Source: Planctomycetota bacterium (lineage in GTDB: Bacteria > Planctomycetota > Phycisphaerae > Phycisphaerales > UBA5793). Taken from it: a DNA stretch of 64,000 bases. Numbering within the stretch: position 1 is the stretch's first letter; the number at the start of each line of letters is the position of its first letter. The stretch spans positions 1,054,001 through 1,118,000 of the forward strand of contig JABFGK010000002.1 in the NCBI GenBank assembly GCA_013112555.1, given 5' to 3'. This document shows, one piece after another, positions 8,129-17,220 of the stretch. The notes under the pieces were generated by a model, which worked only from the letters and a program-made list of their open reading frames with translations, was not told where the DNA came from and made no database searches. Made by a program: the position numbers and the translations under genes.

Positions 8129-10594
8129 TTACTGTGCCGGCTCTATCTCAAATTCGAGGATCGCGTAGCCGTCGATTTCGAAGTGCTCGATGGTGATATC
8201 GACCGTTCTTTGGGCATCGAGGGTGAACTGGCCGGTGTTTGGCGTTGGCCCGTGCCAGGTCCAGTTGTCAATAACACGTTCGCCATCGACGGTGACGCGC
8301 ACACCATCGTCGCTCATGGTTGAGATATTCCATGTGCCGGCCGTCAAGGGGAGTGTGGTGTGGGCGATCGTGCCGAAGCGATCAGGTTTAAATTCGGCTT
8401 GTGTGATTTCATCGGAGATGCCGACGTTGCTCGGGCTGCCAAACGCGTACTTGAATGAGATAGTCTGCGTGGTTGCCGTGATGGCCTGATTGCCTTCTGA
8501 TTCTGCATACCAGCCGTCGAGGTCCTCGCGCGGATCGACGGTCCAGGGGAAGACGGTGACGGTCCAGTCCACGATGAGGAACGTGCCCTCAATGCTGTAG
8601 GTGGTGCCGTTGTTCGTCGTGATCAGGAAGTCATACGGGTGGATGCCGGGTTTCGAGGGTGCGTTGATGGTCAGCATTTGGGTCTTAGTATCAGTATCAA
8701 ACTCACCGAGTGAGACCTGCACATCACTCGCGGAATCAGGGCCGGGCTCGGCCGAAGCGATTGGTGCGTCTTTGTGGAGTTTGAATTGATGAGTCGTGGG
8801 GTCCCTTGCAATGGTCTGCAGGAACGGCGATTCGTGGTCCCAGGGGCCCCACTCGGTCATGAGGATATTGTGTCTGCCGCGCAGTTGCGGGCGAGCGCCA
8901 TAGGGCACGGATTCACCCAAGGTGGTATACGGAGGCGGGGTGAAGATGGTGGCCGGCATTTCGAGGCTTTCGACGGCACTCTCCTCATCAGCATCGACCT
9001 CCTTCTCGGGGATGTTGACGAAGATGTTGTTTCCTAATGTTGTATTTGTGGTCTTGCGCAGTTGGACGCCGTAGGTATCACCATCGAACCGGTTGTTGGC
9101 AATTGTGTTGTTGTCGGATGGTGACGGGTTGGCAATTCCCCAGGGCGTTTTGAGGAAGTTCTCGTTCGGGTTCCACCAGAGGAAGACGCCGCACTTGTTA
9201 TTGACGAATCTGTTGTGTTCGATGCGGTTGCCGACGCCGTGTTCAATATTAATCCCGCCACGTTCGGAGCCGTAGGGCATTTCGCCGTTGCCTTCGAACC
9301 GATTGCCGGTAATGAGCGTGTCCTGTGAGTAGCCGCCCCAGACGCCGCAGATTGCGTTTTCGACCATGCGATTATTGACGAACTTGTTATCAAACGAGAA
9401 GGTCATTTCGATGCCGTGGGCCGGGGCGTAGGAGAAGTCATTGGCAATCAACAGATTGTTGTTGTTACCGAGTCGCCGGTGTTCTTGCACGATGTCATCG
9501 GGGATTGTCAACAGTGCATCGACATCGTCTTGCCCGGTCTCGGCTCGGAGCCTGGCACGTTCTTTGTCCATCCATCGATTGCCGAGTGCTTCGAGCCCTG
9601 CAAAGCCGAAGAAGCAATCGCCGCCGTGGGTGGCTGAGTTTTCGGCAATGAGGTTGTTGTTGTTCTGTTCGAACATGAGGATGCCGGCCGAATCCTGGCC
9701 ACGGTTGTACACGCCGTGGCTGTAGCCGCGGACGCAAAAGTCAAAGGCATTGCGAGTGATGACGCTGTCGGAGGTGCGCCAGAGGCCGAGTCCCCAGCCG
9801 GAAAGGAACGAGCAATCGTTGTCGTACACGCGAGCACCGGAAACGCTATCCAGCAGCAGGCCGTTCTGACTGTTGCGGACGGTGCAGTTGTGGATGGTGA
9901 TGCCGGTTGAATCCTCGACGTACACGGCAGCGCCGTAGTTGTTGAGCCATTCGTTATTGTCGTTGTGGTGTGGCGAGAGCCAATCGGCACCGTCTTCCGC
10001 GACGGGGGTGGAGCGCAGGTGCTGTCGGTAATTATCCGGGATCGTGATGTGATCGAGTGTGAGTCCGGTGGCATTGGTCGCATGGATGCCGGCCTTGTAG
10101 CCGCGGATGGTGGCACCGCTGATCGTGACGCAGTCGGCATCAGTGATGCGGATACCGGTGCCGGTGTAGGCATCGGGCAGTTGATTGTCATCGTCTGTGG
10201 AGCCGATGAGGACGGCCCCGGGTTCGAAGGTGACGGTGACGTTGTCGGCAGTGATGTGGAGGACGCCGTTGTTGTCGAGATCGGGGATGCGGTATTGGCC
10301 GGCCGGGATGGTGCAGGACTCGGTGACTTCGATATTGTCGCGATCGATGGTGAGCGTGACCGGCGGGGGGGTGGCATCGTCGAGTGGGATGTCCTGGAGC
10401 GGGTCCATGATCGGGGCATCGGATGTTGAGGACCCGGGGGATTGGTTCTGGTTGCCGTTGGCCGGTTGTTTTTCGCAGGCGGCGAGGGTCGTGAATACCA
10501 CGATGGTGATACAGGCACAGGCGGTTTTCAGGGCTGGCATATCGAAGAGTTTGGAGGTTTGCACGACGAGGCCCCTTCGGAGAGTGTGTGTCAC
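8129..10594 (-). CDS. Lipoprotein with right-handed beta-helix repeats and C-terminal PA14-like domain
   Basis: An N-terminal hydrophobic stretch ends in a lipobox (FTTLAAC), so the product is probably lipid-anchored after export. Residues of about 75-560 contain many NosD/pectate-lyase-like helix rungs rich in Asn (for example NSQNGLLLDSVSGARVYDND and NNNLIAENSATHGGD), a fold usual in polysaccharide lyases or binding proteins. The last 130 residues contain WYAESEGNQ, the SDDGVRVTVDGERVIDNW signature and the beta-rich end of a PA14-type carbohydrate-binding module. The GTG at 10594 lacks a ribosome site; a GTG near 10564 preceded by AAGGGG or the ATG at 10540 may be the real start. The substrate is unknown; the adjacent sulfatase suggests shared polysaccharide use, which is inference. 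Confidence 0.75.
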   Translation of the reverse strand: MTHTLRRGLVVQTSKLFDMPALKTACACITIVVFTTLAACEKQPANGNQNQSPGSSTSDAPIMDPLQDIPLDDATPPPVTLTIDRDNIEVTESCTIPAGQYRIPDLDNNGVLHITADNVTVTFEPGAVLIGSTDDDNQLPDAYTGTGIRITDADCVTISGATIRGYKAGIHATNATGLTLDHITIPDNYRQHLRSTPVAEDGADWLSPHHNDNNEWLNNYGAAVYVEDSTGITIHNCTVRNSQNGLLLDSVSGARVYDNDCSFLSGWGLGLWRTSDSVITRNAFDFCVRGYSHGVYNRGQDSAGILMFEQNNNNLIAENSATHGGDCFFGFAGLEALGNRWMDKERARLRAETGQDDVDALLTIPDDIVQEHRRLGNNNNLLIANDFSYAPAHGIEMTFSFDNKFVNNRMVENAICGVWGGYSQDTLITGNRFEGNGEMPYGSERGGINIEHGVGNRIEHNRFVNNKCGVFLWWNPNENFLKTPWGIANPSPSDNNTIANNRFDGDTYGVQLRKTTNTTLGNNIFVNIPEKEVDADEESAVESLEMPATIFTPPPYTTLGESVPYGARPQLRGRHNILMTEWGPWDHESPFLQTIARDPTTHQFKLHKDAPIASAEPGPDSASDVQVSLGEFDTDTKTQMLTINAPSKPGIHPYDFLITTNNGTTYSIEGTFLIVDWTVTVFPWTVDPREDLDGWYAESEGNQAITATTQTISFKYAFGSPSNVGISDEITQAEFKPDRFGTIAHTTLPLTAGTWNISTMSDDGVRVTVDGERVIDNWTWHGPTPNTGQFTLDAQRTVDITIEHFEIDGYAILEFEIEPAQ

Positions 10595-10639
10595 TGGGGA
10601 GCGAGATTGGGCGGAGTGATAGTGATGATAGGGGGGATA

Positions 10640-10800
10640 GGCGTGCCAATCGGGAGAATGGCGATCCGGTGGATGGAGGGAGGGGGGATAGCATTATCCG
10701 CCCGATGGGGCCGGGCGCTCACAAAGCCGCCACCGGTGGTGGCGGTGGTGGACGGAGGAAAGAAGATGGTGGATTCCCGCGTGTGCGGGAATGACGGAAG
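10640..10800. repeat. Repeat mosaic: R7, R1, R2
   Basis: The 334-base gap before rpsL contains an R7 copy (10643-10668, with AGAATGG in place of AGATTGG), then an R1 palindrome (about 10718-10746), a purine-rich linker, and an R2 hairpin with GACGG (about 10769-10798). The rpsL promoter must lie in the remaining roughly 130 bases. The same order recurs at 45.9 and 48.8 kb. Confidence 0.85.
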
Positions 10801-10928
10801 GGCGGCCTGCGCGCAGAAATAGAAAGCGTTATAAATGAAATTGCTTCAAGGTGTGGCTGGATTGTCTGTCAGGCGCGGTTACAGTATGCGACTTTGAAAG
10901 CCGCAGAACGCGCGGAGAGAGTATCCCT

Positions 10929-11300
10929 ATGCCAACGATTAACCAGTTAGTTCGGAATCCCCGGCGTACCCCGCCGAAGAAGTCGAAGGTCCGCGACCTG
11001 GACAAGTGCCCGCAGAAGCGTGGCGTGTGTCTTCAGGTGAAGACCGTCACCCCGAAGAAGCCGAATTCGGCTTTGCGCAAGGTGGCCCGTGTTCGTCTGA
11101 GCAACGGCAAGGAAATCACGGCCTACATCGGCGGTGAAGGCCACAATCTGCAGGAGCACTCGATTGTGCTCGTGCGTGGCGGCCGTGTCCGCGACCTGCC
11201 GGGCGTGCGGTATCACGTGGTTCGCGGGTCGCTGGACTGCCTCGGCGTCGATGGTCGGCGCAAGGGCCGTTCGAAGTACGGTGCGAAGCGCGGCAAGTAA
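10929..11300 (+). CDS. rpsL: 30S ribosomal protein S12
   Basis: S12 sits at the decoding centre of the 30S subunit. The 123-residue protein starts [12 protein letters not shown] and contains the universally conserved [17 protein letters not shown] and the GVRYHVVRG loop around the hydroxylation/streptomycin region. It ends in [14 protein letters not shown]. The ATG at 10929 has GGAGAG about 9 bases upstream; the frame stays open for 26 codons before it. It precedes rpsG, as in the usual str operon, but with a long gap of 237 bases. Confidence 0.98.
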   Translation: MPTINQLVRNPRRTPPKKSKVRDLDKCPQKRGVCLQVKTVTPKKPNSALRKVARVRLSNGKEITAYIGGEGHNLQEHSIVLVRGGRVRDLPGVRYHVVRGSLDCLGVDGRRKGRSKYGAKRGK

Positions 11301-11537
11301 GCCGAGTACGTCCATGTGTGTGAATGGAGTCAGGCAGTTCGCGGGTCATGTGTGACTCGAAGCAACTGAATTTCAATACCCCAGAGGCAAGTAATCGGGC
11401 GATCCGATCCACACCACAGCCGACCACGTGCCAGGCCCCCGTCAAACGCAATGGCACACCGCTGTGAGCGAGACATCGCCCGGTGAACAGATGGGTCTGC
11501 GAACCCCGCAGGCCGGATGAGCCAGGAGGTCACTGCT

Positions 11538-12032
11538 ATGGCAGGACGAATTACCAAGTCTGAAGATCAACTGCGTCCCGATTCCAGGTTCCAGAACATC
11601 GTTCTGGCCAAGTTCATCAACTGCATCATGTATGACGGCAAGAAGTCGGTGGCGACTCGCGTGATGTACGATGCGCTGAACATGATCCAGACTCGTCTGG
11701 AAAAAGAGAACGATGAGAACGCTCCCAAGACGTCGATCGAGGTCTTTGAGCGTGCGATCAGCAATGTGAAGCCGATTGTTGAGGTACGGTCGCGGCGAGT
11801 CGGCGGTGCGAACTACCAGGTTCCGGTCCAGGTGAGCAAACGACGTCAGCAGAGCCTGGCGTTCCGGTGGATCATCCAGGCCGCGCGTGGCGATGCCGGC
11901 AAGCCGATGCATGCCAGGCTGGCGCGTGAGCTGTACGACGCAGCCCGCGGCGAGGGCAAGGCCATGACGACTCGCGAGAATACGCACCGTATGGCTGAGG
12001 CGAACAAGGCATTTGCCCACTTCGCCTGGTAA
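11538..12032 (+). CDS. rpsG: 30S ribosomal protein S7
   Basis: S7 nucleates assembly of the 30S head and lines the E site. The 164-residue product has typical blocks: [53 protein letters not shown] and [16 protein letters not shown]. The ATG at 11538 has a strong AGGAGG eight bases upstream; an in-frame ATG at 11517 would skip that site. A terminator follows at once, so fusA and tuf do not follow, unlike the common str operon. It should be co-transcribed with rpsL. Confidence 0.98.
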   Translation: MAGRITKSEDQLRPDSRFQNIVLAKFINCIMYDGKKSVATRVMYDALNMIQTRLEKENDENAPKTSIEVFERAISNVKPIVEVRSRRVGGANYQVPVQVSKRRQQSLAFRWIIQAARGDAGKPMHARLARELYDAARGEGKAMTTRENTHRMAEANKAFAHFAW

Positions 12033-12062
12033 ACAGCCGGACCGGCGTAGATACAAACACAC

Positions 12063-12101
12063 AAGCCCCCGAGATGGCGTTTCTCGTGGGGCTTTTTGTT
12101 T
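12063..12101 (+). terminator. Rho-independent terminator after rpsG
   Basis: AAGCCCCCGAG pairs with CTCGTGGGGCTT (one bulged T) around a short loop, and the stem is followed by TTTTTGTTTTT. It closes the rpsL-rpsG unit about 30 bases after the S7 stop. It could also serve the convergent deaminase gene in the other direction, but there is no T-run on that side. Confidence 0.85.
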
Positions 12102-12180
12102 TTGGAAGAGGCGTGGCGCACGCACGCACCCACCCTACTTTTCGACGCTGCTGCACCGGGTGTGCGGCTTGTGGTCGCGG

Positions 12181-12651
12181 CTACACGCTTGTGGGCGTTG
12201 TTTCCCAGATTGTGACTTCGACCCCGAGTTGCTCGGCCATGATGCGACAGGCGTCGCGCTCGGAGTCGGAAATGCAGGCTGAGAAGCGGTTGCCGTACAC
12301 GATGCGTTTGACACCGACCTGGAGGAGTCGTCGGAAACAGGCGGAGCACGGGGCACCGGTGACGTAGGCGGTGGCACCACGGAGATCACAGCGAGCAAAG
12401 GCCACAGCATTGTCCTCGGCGTGGATCATCCAGTCGTACTTGGCCGGCCGCTCGAGGGGGACGACGTCATTGGGCAATCCGGCAACCGGGCCGTTATACC
12501 CGGTGCTGATGACGCGGTTCTCGCAATCAACGAGGACGCAGCCGTGCTTGGTGGAGGGGTCGGGCGAGCGACGGCTGACCTGTTCGACCAGTGTCATGTA
12601 GTACTCATCCCAGGACGGTCGTCGCTGCTGCTGCTGCTCAGTATCGGTCAT
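12181..12651 (-). CDS. Deoxycytidylate deaminase family protein
   Basis: A zinc-dependent deaminase of the dCMP deaminase/ComEB type that would convert dCMP to dUMP for thymidylate synthesis. Zinc ligands are seen as HAED (H77, with E79 as proton shuttle) and PCSAC (C102, C105). SRRSPDPSTKHGCVLVD and STGYNGPVAGLP are the family's nucleotide-binding blocks. Length 156 residues is normal. A small lipoprotein gene lies 45 bases upstream on the same strand. Substrate preference between dCMP and other cytosine compounds cannot be fixed from sequence. Confidence 0.85.
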   Translation of the reverse strand: MTDTEQQQQRRPSWDEYYMTLVEQVSRRSPDPSTKHGCVLVDCENRVISTGYNGPVAGLPNDVVPLERPAKYDWMIHAEDNAVAFARCDLRGATAYVTGAPCSACFRRLLQVGVKRIVYGNRFSACISDSERDACRIMAEQLGVEVTIWETTPTSV

Positions 12652-12696
12652 GGACGGGCCTCTCCTTGTTGCGGTCGGTCGCGGTCTTGTTGTCGG

Positions 12697-12930
12697 TCAC
12701 CACTCGTGCGAATGGACCGGGGGGCCGGCATTGGTGACGCCTCCCTGATCAGGGTAGGCCTCGGGCGGGTCGGAGGTGAAGTGGAGTCGGCTGTCTGTGT
12801 GGCTGTTCCACGCGTGGGAGCCGTGGCATCCCGTGAGCAGCAGCAGTGGTACCATCGCTGCGATCATGTATGCGAACGGCACACGAGAGGCTGCGTTGGG
12901 TTCCTGGCGGTGTTCAATCTGCATCATGCT
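12697..12930 (-). CDS. Small putative lipoprotein
   Basis: A 77-residue frame (ATG at 12930 or 12927) begins with a short polar part, then a hydrophobic stretch FAYMIAAMVPLLLLTGC that is a good signal peptide with lipobox LTGC. The mature part is about 45 polar residues ending in HSHEW. I recognise no domain. No clear ribosome site is seen. The lipobox and position directly upstream of the deaminase gene on the same strand support it as real; the longer frame upstream is probably noise. Confidence 0.45.
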   Translation of the reverse strand, partial: SMMQIEHRQEPNAASRVPFAYMIAAMVPLLLLTGCHGSHAWNSHTDSRLHFTSDPPEAYPDQGGVTNAGPPVHSHEW

Positions 12931-12948
12931 ACGATTGTAGCGAGCGGA

Positions 12949-12985
12949 CTCCACGGACCTCCACCTTTTGGATCCGTGGGCTTGA
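12949..12985. repeat. R9 palindrome
   Basis: CCACGGA and TCCGTGG form the arms of a hairpin followed by GCTTGAA. The same element occurs at about 61390-61415, and a partial one at about 17668-17690. It lies in the divergent gap between the small lipoprotein and the DinB gene. Confidence 0.6.
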
Positions 12986-13031
12986 ACGACGGTGCACTTT
13001 TTTCCCCGATGTGAAAAGGACTGGTTATAAA

Positions 13032-13580
13032 ATGGCGGATCTTGCCGGTGGATTGATTTCACAGTATCACGCATCGTTGGCGATGTTGAAGCAGGCGATT
13101 GACCAGTGTCCCGCAAATGATATGGACCATGATTTGTGGTATGTTGGCCATATGACCAGCGGGCACCGGGTGCCGTTCTGGCATCTGGCGTATCACACGC
13201 TGTTTTACACGCACTTGTACTTGATGCCGCATCTGGATGATTTTGTGGCATGGGAACATCATCAGGATGAAGCGGAGCACTTCGATCGCATGCCGCCCGA
13301 CGGGAGGGATCCGAAGCCGTGTCGGCCGTATACGAAGGAGGAGATTCTCTCGTATTGGCAGTGTGTGAGTGATCTGGTTGATTCGGCAGTGGGGGCGCTG
13401 GATTTGGATGCCGAGACGTGCGGCTTTTTCTGGTATGATCCGATGCCGAAGTTGGATCATCAGATTAATAACATTCGACATATCCAGCATCACACGGCCC
13501 AGTTGGCGGATCGGTTGTGGGGGGCCGTGAATCAACAGGTTGATTGGAGGGGGAAGGCGAAGAGGGAGGGGCTCTCTTGA
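13032..13580 (+). CDS. DinB-like four-helix protein
   Basis: The 182-residue product fits the DinB/YfiT superfamily of four-helix bundle proteins that often bind a metal through three His. Candidates are H51 in FWHLAYHTLFYTH and the late pair in IRHIQHHTAQLADRLW, which matches the usual C-terminal HxxHH. DinB proteins are often thiol-dependent transferases or of unknown role, and the reaction here is not known. The ATG at 13032 has AAGGA about 12 bases upstream. The stop is followed directly by an R5-type repeat. Confidence 0.7.
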   Translation: MADLAGGLISQYHASLAMLKQAIDQCPANDMDHDLWYVGHMTSGHRVPFWHLAYHTLFYTHLYLMPHLDDFVAWEHHQDEAEHFDRMPPDGRDPKPCRPYTKEEILSYWQCVSDLVDSAVGALDLDAETCGFFWYDPMPKLDHQINNIRHIQHHTAQLADRLWGAVNQQVDWRGKAKREGLS

Positions 13581-13885
13581 TTAGCCCTCGGTGAACAGAC
13601 CGGGGGCTCACAAAGCCGCCACCGGTGGTGGCGGTGAACGGATGAAGAGAAGATGGATTCCCGCGTGCGCGGGAATGACGGAGAGGAAGGGGACAGGATT
13701 GACGGAGCGGGAAGTAGGCCGGATCAACGCTGCTTTGAGCGGAAGATCCGGCAGAGAAACCGTATGGATCACATTCATCTCCCTGGATCCCGGCCTGCGC
13801 CGGGATGACGGAGAAGGGGCACGGCACGAGGGCATGGCATGTTGCTTGCGCATCATTCCCCCGGCGGAGCCGGGGGCTAACGGGA
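13581..13885. repeat. Repeat mosaic: R5, R1, R2, R3, R2, R4
   Basis: This 310-base gap between convergent genes is almost wholly repeats. In order: an R5-like palindrome directly after the DinB stop (13581-13607), R1 (13607-13635), R2 (about 13650-13681), R3 (about 13697-13755), a GGATCCCGGCCTGCGCCGGG variant of R2 (about 13784-13811), and R4 with its ATCATT leader (about 13849-13882). The same R3-R4-R2 pieces appear at 17.3-17.6 kb in another order. Confidence 0.85.
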
Positions 13886-13890
13886 AGTGG

Positions 13891-15474
13891 TTACTCTGGG
13901 AATGTGTACTGAATGTTGTTCGTCATATGGCAGGCGCTCTTGACGACGGCCTGGAAATAAACGGTGCGGCCGGCGGCCCTGCCGGGGACGAATACATCGA
14001 TGAATGCCGTCCCGTTGCTATCTGCCTGAGCAGAATCGATAAGGCGTGCGTCTTCAATCAAGAGACTCAAGTCTCCACCACAGCCGGGAATCGAAGTTCC
14101 ACCGCGTTCGACGCCGTACACGAAGTACACGCGCGAGTTTGACGGTGCCCCCTGGGCCGTGACGCGATTCGATTGCCCGGGCAGGCCGGGGTCCGGGTTG
14201 TCCAACAGCAGCCCGAGTTGATATTCATAGGCGCCGATATCAGTCAGTGGGGCTGAGCCGGATCCGGTGTCGGGCACGGCCGGGTCGTCAATGAAGCGCT
14301 GGCGATCAGCAGCATCGAGTGGGAACGCCTCGGTTCTGTTGTGGTCGCGATCATAGTCATAAGGATCGGTGGACAGTGAGTTGTTGATGCCGGCATCAAT
14401 GCAGGGTGAGTTTGCTGCAATGCTAAAGTCATCACCACCCGGATTGACGAAGCGAGGGTTGGAATCGATATTGCCCATACCGCTCCAGCCGCCCTGTACA
14501 TTGCTGTAGCGCACACTCGCTTTGCCGATCAGCACTTCGATTTCATTGGGTGAGTCTTCCCACAGGATGCAGTTCAAGAATGTCCCGTAAGCCGGCAGGA
14601 CGGCGCCGGCCAGCACCACTCCGCCCCCGACAGTTTGTGCCGTGTTTCGTGCGACGGTACAGTTAATGAACGTTGGGTCGGCCACAGAGATGAAGATGCC
14701 GCCCCCATCGCGAGTGGCATGGTTGTACGCGATGACGCAGTTGATGAATGTGGCGTTACTCAGGCTGCAATCAATGGCCCCGCCGTGCTGCGATGAATTA
14801 TTCAGAAAAGTGCAGTTGATGACGGCGGGATTGGCGTTGAAAAAACAGGACAGGCCGCCGCCTTGCGATCCTTCGACGGCCCCGAAGCAGGTATTGTCTT
14901 CAAAGAGGCAGTTCTCGATGAGGCCGCTGCTCCCGCCTCGGCAGGCAACGCCGCCACCGAGCCCCTGTGCTTCATTTCCGATAAAGCGACAGTTGCGAAT
15001 GATCGGGCTGGCAAACAGGGTGCAATCGATAGCTCCACCGTTGCTGTTTTCTACGAAGCCGTTCGTGATCGTGAATCCGTCAATGATGGAGCCGGTGGAT
15101 GTTTCCTGGTCCATGAAGAAGGCGCGGCCGAGGCGTTCGAGGTCGATCGTGCACGTCTCGGGTCCGTTCTCGCTGCGGACGGTGAGGTGCAGGGATTCGA
15201 AGTAGACATCATGGTTTCCCTCGCCGGAGTACGTGCCGTCGCGGACCAGGACCGTATCACCATTCGAGGCCACGTCGAAGGCCTCTTGTATTGCATCGAA
15301 CGGGTGGCCTTTGGAGCCGTCTTCATCCGGGTCGCTGACGGTCGGATCGCCGGGGCCGGGATCGCGCGGGGCATCGTCATCGACATACCAAACTGTTTGG
15401 GCTGTCAGTGGTGTTGATGCGGTCATCAGTGCGATCAGGGCAGTAACTGTGTATAGGCAGCGGGTGCAGATCAT
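13891..15474 (-). CDS. Secreted parallel beta-helix protein with shared C-terminal module
   Basis: A signal peptide (ALIALMTASTPLTAQ) leads into VWYVDDDAPRDPGPG, a start typical of planctomycete DUF1565-type beta-helix proteins. Repeats of about 25-30 residues with INCTFLNNSS, INCVIAYNHATRDGGGI and INCTVARNTAQTVGGGV patterns run from about residue 85 to 330, as in polymorphic membrane proteins. SPCIDAGINN and LTDIGAYEYQ are family landmarks. The last 100 residues (PGC, a Gly-rich loop, ADSNGTAF, QAVVKSAC) resemble the ends of the secreted proteins at 57.6 and 58.8 kb. Probably extracellular or surface-exposed; function unknown. 527 residues. Confidence 0.75.
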   Translation of the reverse strand: MICTRCLYTVTALIALMTASTPLTAQTVWYVDDDAPRDPGPGDPTVSDPDEDGSKGHPFDAIQEAFDVASNGDTVLVRDGTYSGEGNHDVYFESLHLTVRSENGPETCTIDLERLGRAFFMDQETSTGSIIDGFTITNGFVENSNGGAIDCTLFASPIIRNCRFIGNEAQGLGGGVACRGGSSGLIENCLFEDNTCFGAVEGSQGGGLSCFFNANPAVINCTFLNNSSQHGGAIDCSLSNATFINCVIAYNHATRDGGGIFISVADPTFINCTVARNTAQTVGGGVVLAGAVLPAYGTFLNCILWEDSPNEIEVLIGKASVRYSNVQGGWSGMGNIDSNPRFVNPGGDDFSIAANSPCIDAGINNSLSTDPYDYDRDHNRTEAFPLDAADRQRFIDDPAVPDTGSGSAPLTDIGAYEYQLGLLLDNPDPGLPGQSNRVTAQGAPSNSRVYFVYGVERGGTSIPGCGGDLSLLIEDARLIDSAQADSNGTAFIDVFVPGRAAGRTVYFQAVVKSACHMTNNIQYTFPE

Positions 15475-15601
15475 GGTGCGTATCCCCTCTTTGTGCAGGC
15501 GGGTGGCGTCGCTGGGCGTACATGTGTCAGCGATTTGTCGCGTTGAGGGGGCGTGCCTTACGTCCGATGGCTGGAAAAGACCTCCGTGGGCCGATTCGGT
15601 G

Positions 15602-16129
15602 TCATGCCAACGGCTCTTCAGATCCCACCGACTCCCTCAACTCCCATTCCAGCATATCGATATCGGGCAGGTCGGGTTGCCCCAGTTTCCTGAGCATCAC
15701 AAGAATCTGTGCTCGATGGTGCATGCCGTGGGTCAGTACATGGCCGGCCATCGAGCCGTAGGTAAATCGGTAGCGTTTGCCGGATTTCTCGTGTTCCAGG
15801 TTGAGGATGTCGTCGTTCGTCCTGTTGTTTCGGGTGTGGGTGAGTGCCTGCGTGAGTGATGTGTGGGCAGCGGCAAGTTCGGTCAGCAGGTCGTTCGGGG
15901 TCGAGCATCGATCGATTATGTCACTGTGATCATCATCAAGCCGGCCGTCACGAACGATGTCGGCCCAGACGTGCATGCAGCCGATGGTGTGGGCCAATGT
16001 GCTGTGCAGAGAGCCGGGCCCGATTTCAAAGTCGCGCGTGAAGTCATCGGCGCTCAGCGTGACGCAGTGTTCCAGCAGAACGCGCGTGGCCCATTCATTG
16101 TGGGCCAGCAGACGATCGAGAAGATCCAT
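15602..16129 (-). CDS. DinB family protein
   Basis: The 175-residue product begins MDLLDRLLAHNEWATRVLL, the classic first helix of DinB proteins. The first metal His may be in STLAHTIGCMHVWADI, and GHVLTHGMHHRAQILVMLRKLG carries the C-terminal HxxxH pair and family signature. The start at 16129 is set by AAGGAT nine bases upstream; the frame is open further back but unlike the family there. A second, diverged DinB-fold gene is at 13032. Role unknown; relatives include thiol transferases and stress-induced proteins. Confidence 0.85.
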   Translation of the reverse strand: MDLLDRLLAHNEWATRVLLEHCVTLSADDFTRDFEIGPGSLHSTLAHTIGCMHVWADIVRDGRLDDDHSDIIDRCSTPNDLLTELAAAHTSLTQALTHTRNNRTNDDILNLEHEKSGKRYRFTYGSMAGHVLTHGMHHRAQILVMLRKLGQPDLPDIDMLEWELRESVGSEEPLA

Positions 16130-16283
16130 GGCGGTGATCCTTTTCTCTCTCCTGTGAGGCAAGGATAGGAGTGTATGGAGTGATGCGCAAGGACGTGAGA
16201 CAGGATCCGGCCGAGCCGCTGTCGTGTTGCTCCATCGCGTCAACCGGCTTGTCCGGCTTGTTGCGGCCGAGTCTCCAGGATGA

Positions 16284-17135
16284 TCAGGCGATTTGGTCGG
16301 CGTTGTCGTTGAGTGCGTAGGAGTCGTGGACGGCCATGACCTGCATGGCTTCATCGGTCATGATGCCGTTGCCGATGGTCGTATTGAGTCTGCAGACGGT
16401 GTATCGGCGTGCCGTGTCGTTGTAGGCTGAGAGCCATTGGTCGAACTCTCGTTGGTCGGCCTTTGATTCGCGCGGGAAGGTGTTGGGCGGGCGTTGTGAG
16501 TTGCAACGCCAGGGCTTGGGTGTCAGGCGGGCGCGGTAGCACTGCTGTGTGCGGCAGAGTGAGCGATATAGGGTGTCGCTGTTGAGTGCGGCCAGCATAT
16601 CCTGGGAATCATTCGAGGTCGGGTCATACGGGCGGCTGGTTTCAAAGACGCGGAGGCCGGAGTGGGTGTCATAAACATGCAGGCGCCAGGCGGGATGCTG
16701 GGAAGCAATCCGATGCAGGCTGTCGATGACTGTGTCGCGAGGTGACGGGCCCTTTTTCTTTCGGCCGAAGATCGACCCGAGCAGGCCGCCGATGCTGACT
16801 GTGTTTGGCAGGTCGATATCGGCAATCAGCACGTTGGCAGCATTGAGTACGAGAGCACCGTAGCGATTGCGTGTGACGGCTGCGATGAGCGTGCCGCGGT
16901 TATCGGTGATCTGTTCGATCAGTTCCTCGCGCAGTTCACCGTTGTGATACTCGTATTCGTGGAGGTCCTCGCCACGGCCGAGCGTGTCGATCATGCGTTG
17001 GAGTTTGTCGCGTGCTCGCTGTCGGGCTTCCTCGATGCTTCGGCTTGAGCCGCCCCAACCGATCAAGGCATACGAGGAGCCCTCCCGGTCCTGGGCAGCC
17101 TGTGTTTCCCTGTGCCAGTACTTGGTTACTTTCAT
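16284..17135 (-). CDS. Conserved-looking protein of unknown function
   Basis: The ATG at 17135 gives 283 residues starting MKVTKYWHRETQ. There is no signal peptide or membrane helix. The N-terminal third is helical and charged (SIEEARQRARDKLQRMIDTLGRG), the middle is beta-rich (GTLIAAVTRNRYGALVLN, NTVSIGGLLGSIFGRKKKG), and the C-terminal half has several Cys (SLCRTQQCYRARLTPKPWRC). I do not recognise the family. Codon use is like its neighbours, so I take it as real. It stands alone between DinB and the SpoVR region. Confidence 0.6.
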   Translation of the reverse strand: MKVTKYWHRETQAAQDREGSSYALIGWGGSSRSIEEARQRARDKLQRMIDTLGRGEDLHEYEYHNGELREELIEQITDNRGTLIAAVTRNRYGALVLNAANVLIADIDLPNTVSIGGLLGSIFGRKKKGPSPRDTVIDSLHRIASQHPAWRLHVYDTHSGLRVFETSRPYDPTSNDSQDMLAALNSDTLYRSLCRTQQCYRARLTPKPWRCNSQRPPNTFPRESKADQREFDQWLSAYNDTARRYTVCRLNTTIGNGIMTDEAMQVMAVHDSYALNDNADQIA

Positions 17136-17220
17136 GCGCAAGTATACCGAAGAGACACGGGTTGTGCCAAGCGGCTGTTGACAGTGGGGAGAGTGTGGGG
17201 GAAGCGAGATGACACTGGTC

